Source of the DNA: Paenibacillus tarimensis
GTDB lineage: Bacteria > Bacillota > Bacilli > Paenibacillales > Paenibacillaceae
Direction of reading: 5' to 3'
Length of the DNA: 64,000 nucleotides
Assembly (NCBI RefSeq): GCF_021532315.1
Contig: NZ_JAKGAO010000011.1
Coordinates: forward strand, 248,001-312,000
The notes beneath the pieces are model-generated. The model was not told the origin of the DNA. It saw only the letters and a list, made by a program, of their open reading frames with translations, and ran no database searches. Every line of letters begins with the position of its first letter. The first letter of the stretch is position 1. Shown piece after piece: positions 60,965 through 64,000 of the stretch. The position numbers and the translations under genes were made by a program.

Positions 60965-61405
60965 ATGAAAAAATGGTTCAGGCTGGTCCTGTCAGCCGCA
61001 ATTGTCCTGTCGTTGGTTCTTGGAAGTGCCGGGTCCGTCATTCATCAGGGAACCCCCGTTGCTGAAGCGGCTGTCAGCGGCCCAACCGATTTTGCCGGCA
61101 TCATCAACTATCTAAAGACGTACGGCCGTCTGCCAGCCAATTTTCTGACGAAGAGTCAAGCCAGGCAGAGAGGCTGGGTATCCAGCCAGTGCAACTTGGC
61201 TGAAGTCGCTCCGGGCTACAGTATCGGCGGTGATGTCTTCTACAACCGCGAGGGTAAACTGCCATCTGCGTCGGGGCGTACCTGGTACGAAGCGGATGCC
61301 TACTATACTTCCGGATGCAGAGGCGCTTCCCGTGTCGTATACTCGAATGACGGACTCTACTACACGACCACCGACCATTATAAGACCTTCAGAAGATGGT
61401 ACTAA
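60965..61405 (+). CDS. Secreted ribonuclease of the barnase family
   Basis: 146-residue extracellular RNase that cleaves RNA after guanosine. A signal peptide ends near residue 36 (AEAAVSG). The mature part aligns with barnase: LTKSQARQRGWV (catalytic Lys), SIGGDVFYNREGKLP, RTWYEADAYYTSG (catalytic Glu), RVVYSNDG (Arg) and TTDHYKTF (catalytic His). Differences from barnase include Cys pairs in SSQCNLAEV and YTSGCRGAS. ATG at 60965 follows GAGGAGG; two TATAAT boxes (60902, 60911) lie upstream. The intracellular inhibitor follows at 61430. Confidence 0.92.
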   Translation: MKKWFRLVLSAAIVLSLVLGSAGSVIHQGTPVAEAAVSGPTDFAGIINYLKTYGRLPANFLTKSQARQRGWVSSQCNLAEVAPGYSIGGDVFYNREGKLPSASGRTWYEADAYYTSGCRGASRVVYSNDGLYYTTTDHYKTFRRWY

Positions 61406-61429
61406 AGCAAGTGAGGTGAATAGCAGCCA

Positions 61430-61708
61430 GTGACAGAAGAATTGGTGCTTAACGGGCAAGAGCTGCGGACGACCGATGACTTTCATAATCTATTCAGAGA
61501 CCGTCTGCATTTTCCGGCCCACTATGGCCGAAATCTTGATGCCCTCTATGACAGCTTGATGGATTACGTGATTCCCCCGCTGACAATCCGCTGGACGCAC
61601 TATGACAAGAGCGAACAGCTGCTGGGCAACCGCGCTCAGGCACTGGTGCAGGTGCTGCAGGATGCCTCATCTGAGATTGAGGGGTTAAAGCTTGTCATCG
61701 AGCCTTAG
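61430..61708 (+). CDS. Barstar family RNase inhibitor
   Basis: 92-residue intracellular inhibitor that blocks the barnase-like enzyme. FPAHYGRNLDALYDSL (residues 28-43) corresponds to the barstar interface helix with its key aspartates (D35 and D39 equivalents) kept, while Tyr29 is His, Trp38 is Tyr and Glu76 is Asp. The start is a GTG at 61430 with GAGGTG at long spacing. It follows the RNase gene by 24 bases on the same strand, a normal enzyme-immunity pair. Confidence 0.9.
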   Translation: MTEELVLNGQELRTTDDFHNLFRDRLHFPAHYGRNLDALYDSLMDYVIPPLTIRWTHYDKSEQLLGNRAQALVQVLQDASSEIEGLKLVIEP

Positions 61709-61738
61709 GCATTTTAGCAAAACGGTTATGACTAAACT

Positions 61739-61783
61739 AGGGGGTGTCCCATAAGTCATTCAAGATGACGTGGGGCACCCCCT
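61739..61783. terminator. Long inverted repeat after barstar (terminator or insertion-sequence end)
   Basis: AGGGGGTG/CACCCCCT outer arms with further pairing (CCCA/TGGG, GTCAT/ATGAC) form a hairpin over 45 bases. GGGGTGTCCCATAAGTCA resembles terminal sequences of IS1182-type elements, so it may be a leftover IS end that now also ends the barnase-barstar transcript. Confidence 0.5.
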
Positions 61784-62197
61784 GTTATTAAGTCGGGTTA
61801 AACAAAAGCAACTGCGCATTTCGAATATTCTTAAGGGCCGCTATCGCTTCTCCGGAAACATTCGACGCTCTAGTTATTGGGCAAGTAACCCCGCAGCGGT
61901 GCGTACCGGCTCTTAGATGGCCGCTCCTACCGCGCATCAGCCCCGTACTGTCTATGAATCTTCAGCCTTTGACTTCCTACATCCTGATCAAACCGTTGTG
62001 CCACTAATATCTTCCTCGAAAAATCTTTTTATATTTTGGGTTGTATAATGCACCCCTAAATTTCCTTCATAGTGAAGGGGAAATGATCCACTACAAAAAA
62101 ATAATAGAGCGGATGTATTGTTTAAGATCCTTACAAGCTCTTGATCCTTTTTTGTCCTTTATATAATATTTTAACAGTTAGAAAAAGGAGGAACATA
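61784..62197. other. Gap without a supported gene
   Basis: The left half is GC-rich and holds a 49-codon minus-strand ORF (61937-61788, from an ATG with a weak site) ending directly at the inverted repeat; I do not recognise it. The right half turns AT-rich from about 62010 and contains TATAAT at 62044 with no good -35. It is likely a mixture of decayed mobile DNA and the upstream region of the lipoprotein gene. Confidence 0.4.
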
Positions 62198-62746
62198 ATG
62201 AAAAAATGTCTTCTAATGTTTTTTTTAGTATTTGTCTTGGCCGGATGTACGAATGATCAAAATTCCAATGAATCTTCCAATTTAAGTAGTAGCAGTTCTA
62301 AGGATACAAAGATTGAGGAATTACAGAACGTAAATACTCGTCTCAAAGAACAACTAGAAAATAGCCAGGAAAAGACTAACGACGAGGCACTAAGAGAGAC
62401 GCTAAATTTAACATTCAAACTTATTTCAGCCATGGCTTCTAAGGACTATGAGTTTATTGAATCAATCTCTTCTCCCAATGTTGAAGTATCTCGAGAGAAA
62501 AACGCTATTTCCATAAAGTCCATAAAAGACGTGAATGACGACTTCGCCGAAGTTGCATTCCTTAATAGCATTAAATTGGAAAACTTAGAGTTTAGAGGAT
62601 TTGATTTAACCGATGAAACTCATGCTCGGTTATTTATGGCTGAAATACGCACTACAAAAGGTTCAGAAGGAAACAGTGCATTATACTTTGATTTTGTTCG
62701 TTCAGAAGATGGTCGTTGGCTTTTAGAAAGTTTCCTAACGAATTAA
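62198..62746 (+). CDS. AT-rich lipoprotein of unknown function
   Basis: 182-residue lipoprotein: signal peptide with lipobox FVLAGCTND (Cys at residue 16), a Ser/Asn-rich linker, a coiled-coil-like segment IEELQNVNTRLKEQLENSQE (about 43-62), then an alpha/beta domain (about 70-180) with SEDGRWLLESFL near the end, resembling NTF2-like folds. ATG at 62198 follows AAAGGAGG. A hand count of 62281-62340 gives 33% GC, far below the neighbours, so the gene is probably acquired. Function unknown. Confidence 0.8.
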   Translation: MKKCLLMFFLVFVLAGCTNDQNSNESSNLSSSSSKDTKIEELQNVNTRLKEQLENSQEKTNDEALRETLNLTFKLISAMASKDYEFIESISSPNVEVSREKNAISIKSIKDVNDDFAEVAFLNSIKLENLEFRGFDLTDETHARLFMAEIRTTKGSEGNSALYFDFVRSEDGRWLLESFLTN

Positions 62747-62899
62747 AAACTCGGCGATAATTTCGGAAGCGATATCTTCAGGCGGCAATTAGATACACCT
62801 CAATAGTTTCTCTATATCCGGTTGATACAATTGTATGTGTTGCAATTATCGCATTCTCATCCTTATGTTTAGCAGCAGCCAGTAACCGATGTTTTCTGA

Positions 62900-63155
62900 T
62901 CTTCCATTCAACACCATCCAAGGCTAATGCAAACAAGAGAGCGATTGAAGAGTGAAGAAGGCTATGCGCTTTCCGTTCGGCGCATGCATGCCGGAGAGTG
63001 TGTTCGGCCAAATCAAAAATAACCGGAGTTTCCGACGCTTCCTGCTTCAGAACTTACAAAAAGTAAGTTCAGAGATCGGGTAGCTTTCGCTTGCCCATAA
63101 TTTGCTCAAGAAAGCCGCAATTGACCGAAAACAGAGAATGGCGCCTCGGGGATAA
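62900..63155 (+). pseudogene. IS1182-family transposase, C-terminal remnant
   Basis: Two plus-strand frames together read like the end of an IS1182 transposase. Frame one (from about 62900 to 62990) gives RLMQTRERLKSEEGYALSVR. After a frameshift near 62990, frame two gives PESVFGQIKNNRSFRRFLLQ, an in-frame TAG at 63081-63083 where Trp is expected, then LSLAHNLLKKAAIDRK and a TAA at 63153. The N-terminal part is missing or beyond recognition. The minus-strand ORF over the same region is a shadow. Confidence 0.75.
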
Positions 63156-63194
63156 GGACCCTGTGACGCCATTTCTGTTGTTAAACGTGATTAG

Positions 63195-63237
63195 GAGGCT
63201 CAAAAGTCAAATTTTATGACCCTTTTGAGTCAGCCTC
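63195..63237. mobile_element. Terminal inverted-repeat hairpin of the decayed IS element
   Basis: GAGGCT-CAAAAG-TCA (63195-63209) pairs with TGAC-CTTTTG-AGCCTC (63217-63237) with small internal loops. The position 40 bases after the transposase stop is as expected for an IS end. The rest of 62747-63434 holds no supported intact gene. Confidence 0.55.
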
Positions 63238-63434
63238 TTTGTTTATCTTCAGCTGCTTAGACAGCTGCTGACTGGTCTGCAGGTTTCCAGCCGGCCGCTA
63301 GGTGGATAAATTCGGTTCATCCACTGGGGCCTAAGACCAAAGATGTAGACCTGGCTGCGTCCATCTCCCGACGCCAGCAGCTATCGCGATGACTTATACT
63401 GATGGCAAACGTAATGAAGAGAGGGAGATCACTC

Positions 63435-63587
63435 ATGTTGAACGTATACGCGGCTGAGATGCGCATGAGACAGCAAAAGCAGCAGCTGGATTCCGTTACA
63501 AGACTCGCCTGGAGGTGGTTTGGCAAACAATCCTTCTGTGTACGCTGCCTCTTCGGGGAACGGAATAAGGAAATCAGCGTGGACTAG
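63435..63587 (+). CDS. Small hypothetical protein
   Basis: 50-residue basic protein (MLNVYAAEMRMRQQKQQLDS at its start) with two Cys near residues 34 and 37 (SFCVRC). No domain recognised. The ATG at 63435 follows GAGGGAGA at normal spacing; an upstream ATG at 63402 has none. No context for function. Confidence 0.45.
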   Translation: MLNVYAAEMRMRQQKQQLDSVTRLAWRWFGKQSFCVRCLFGERNKEISVD

Positions 63588-63719
63588 ATCATCCCACACA
63601 GCGGTATAGACGACTAAATACTCCGCCGCTTGCGATTCCACGATAATTGAGGCTTCTCAGGCACTTCCGCAATAGAGTATGCTAAGTCTAATGAGCAACA
63701 GCAGGAAGAGGTGGATTAG

Positions 63720-64000
63720 ATGCAGGAAGACGTCAAGCTTCATGAGGCGGAGCTCTTGCGCGAGATCGCCGAGACGATCAATGGCACGTACGATATGACG
63801 CAGATGCTGGACCTTGTGCTGGCAAAGCTGCTCGAATTAACCGGCCTTCAAACGGGATGGGTGTTCCTGCTCCGCAACCAAACAGCGATGTCCTTCAGCT
63901 GTGCTGCGGATGCATGTCTGCCGCCAGCTCTCACCGTTAACGACAAAGAACCTCTTAGAGAAGGCGACTGCTGGTGTATAGACCGGTTTAAGGACGGACG
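63720..64000 (+). CDS. GAF domain protein, probably sensor histidine kinase, 3' end outside window
   Basis: The first 93 residues are visible. A helical lead-in (residues 1-40, LLREIAETINGTYDMTQMLD) precedes a GAF domain with LTGLQTGWVFLLRN and EGDCWCIDRF. The same opening is common in NarL-type histidine kinases of Paenibacillus. ATG at 63720 follows AAGAGGTGG. The kinase part is outside the window, so the class is inferred. Confidence 0.65.
   Translation, partial: MQEDVKLHEAELLREIAETINGTYDMTQMLDLVLAKLLELTGLQTGWVFLLRNQTAMSFSCAADACLPPALTVNDKEPLREGDCWCIDRFKDG

Noticed and set aside
61788-61937. A 49-codon minus-strand ORF ending at the long inverted repeat.
   Set aside because: No recognisable family and only a weak start site. 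It may be part of decayed mobile DNA, so it is mentioned only in the gap entry.
62778-63011. A 77-codon minus-strand ORF.
   Set aside because: It is the antisense shadow of the IS1182 transposase remnant read on the plus strand.

Overview
The window looks like chromosomal DNA of a spore-forming Firmicute of the Paenibacillus type. The reasons are a GC content in the mid-50s percent, strong AGGAGG-like ribosome binding sites with frequent GTG and TTG starts, an alpha/beta small acid-soluble spore protein, a sporulation-type kinase, YesM/YesN-like two-component pairs beside sugar ABC transporters, and a BceRS-BceAB module. This assignment is inferred from gene content. No tRNA, rRNA, CRISPR array or phage block was seen.

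Layout. 1-6.3 kb is a nucleoside salvage locus: an operon on the minus strand (nucleoside hydrolase, BMP-type lipoprotein, ATPase, permease cut by the window edge) divergent from adenosine deaminase, with a PurR-box-like site between them. 6.3-10.7 kb carries a heterodimeric BmrCD-like multidrug ABC exporter behind an unannotated 36-codon leader ORF and two tandem terminators. The leader ORF can pair with the first terminator to form an antiterminator, which is the strongest regulatory find here. 10.7-17.1 kb holds an ABC-2 exporter, an MFS transporter, and an AraC-SDR-ThuA group. 17.4-20.6 kb has small DUF1540 and DUF2642 proteins, a manganese catalase, an SbtA-type bicarbonate permease and an MpsC/YbcI-like protein. 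21-27.8 kb has a TIM-barrel sugar isomerase-like enzyme with an unknown partner, two SDRs, a membrane-anchored subtilase, a MarR regulator that seems to start at AUU, and a cysteine-rich orphan histidine kinase.

28-33.7 kb holds a three-gene ABC importer (substrate-binding protein, permease, ATPase), an AGCS symporter and a lactate-dehydrogenase-like enzyme with altered specificity residues. 33.8-40.1 kb is a CUT1 sugar importer operon followed by its YesM/YesN-like pair. 40.4-41.4 kb has a spore protein and a GNAT enzyme. 41.6-47.2 kb is a second CUT1-type operon that combines a PHP hydrolase, a GDPD-family protein and an importer without its own ATPase. 47.4-51.9 kb is a complete BceRS-BceAB antimicrobial peptide sensing and resistance module. 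52-60.8 kb is a mixed set: a Fur-type siderophore-binding lipoprotein, a secreted alpha/beta hydrolase, a LysR regulator, a DinB/YfiT protein, an XRE regulator, a DUF4956-VTC pair and a Qnr-like pentapeptide repeat protein.

60.9-63.6 kb is the most accessory-looking part: a secreted barnase with barstar, an AT-rich lipoprotein gene, and the decayed 3' end of an IS1182-type element. The window ends inside a GAF-domain protein.

Gene functions are family-level calls from motifs and context. Starts were chosen by Shine-Dalgarno (SD) spacing, and pairings and promoter matches were read by eye.
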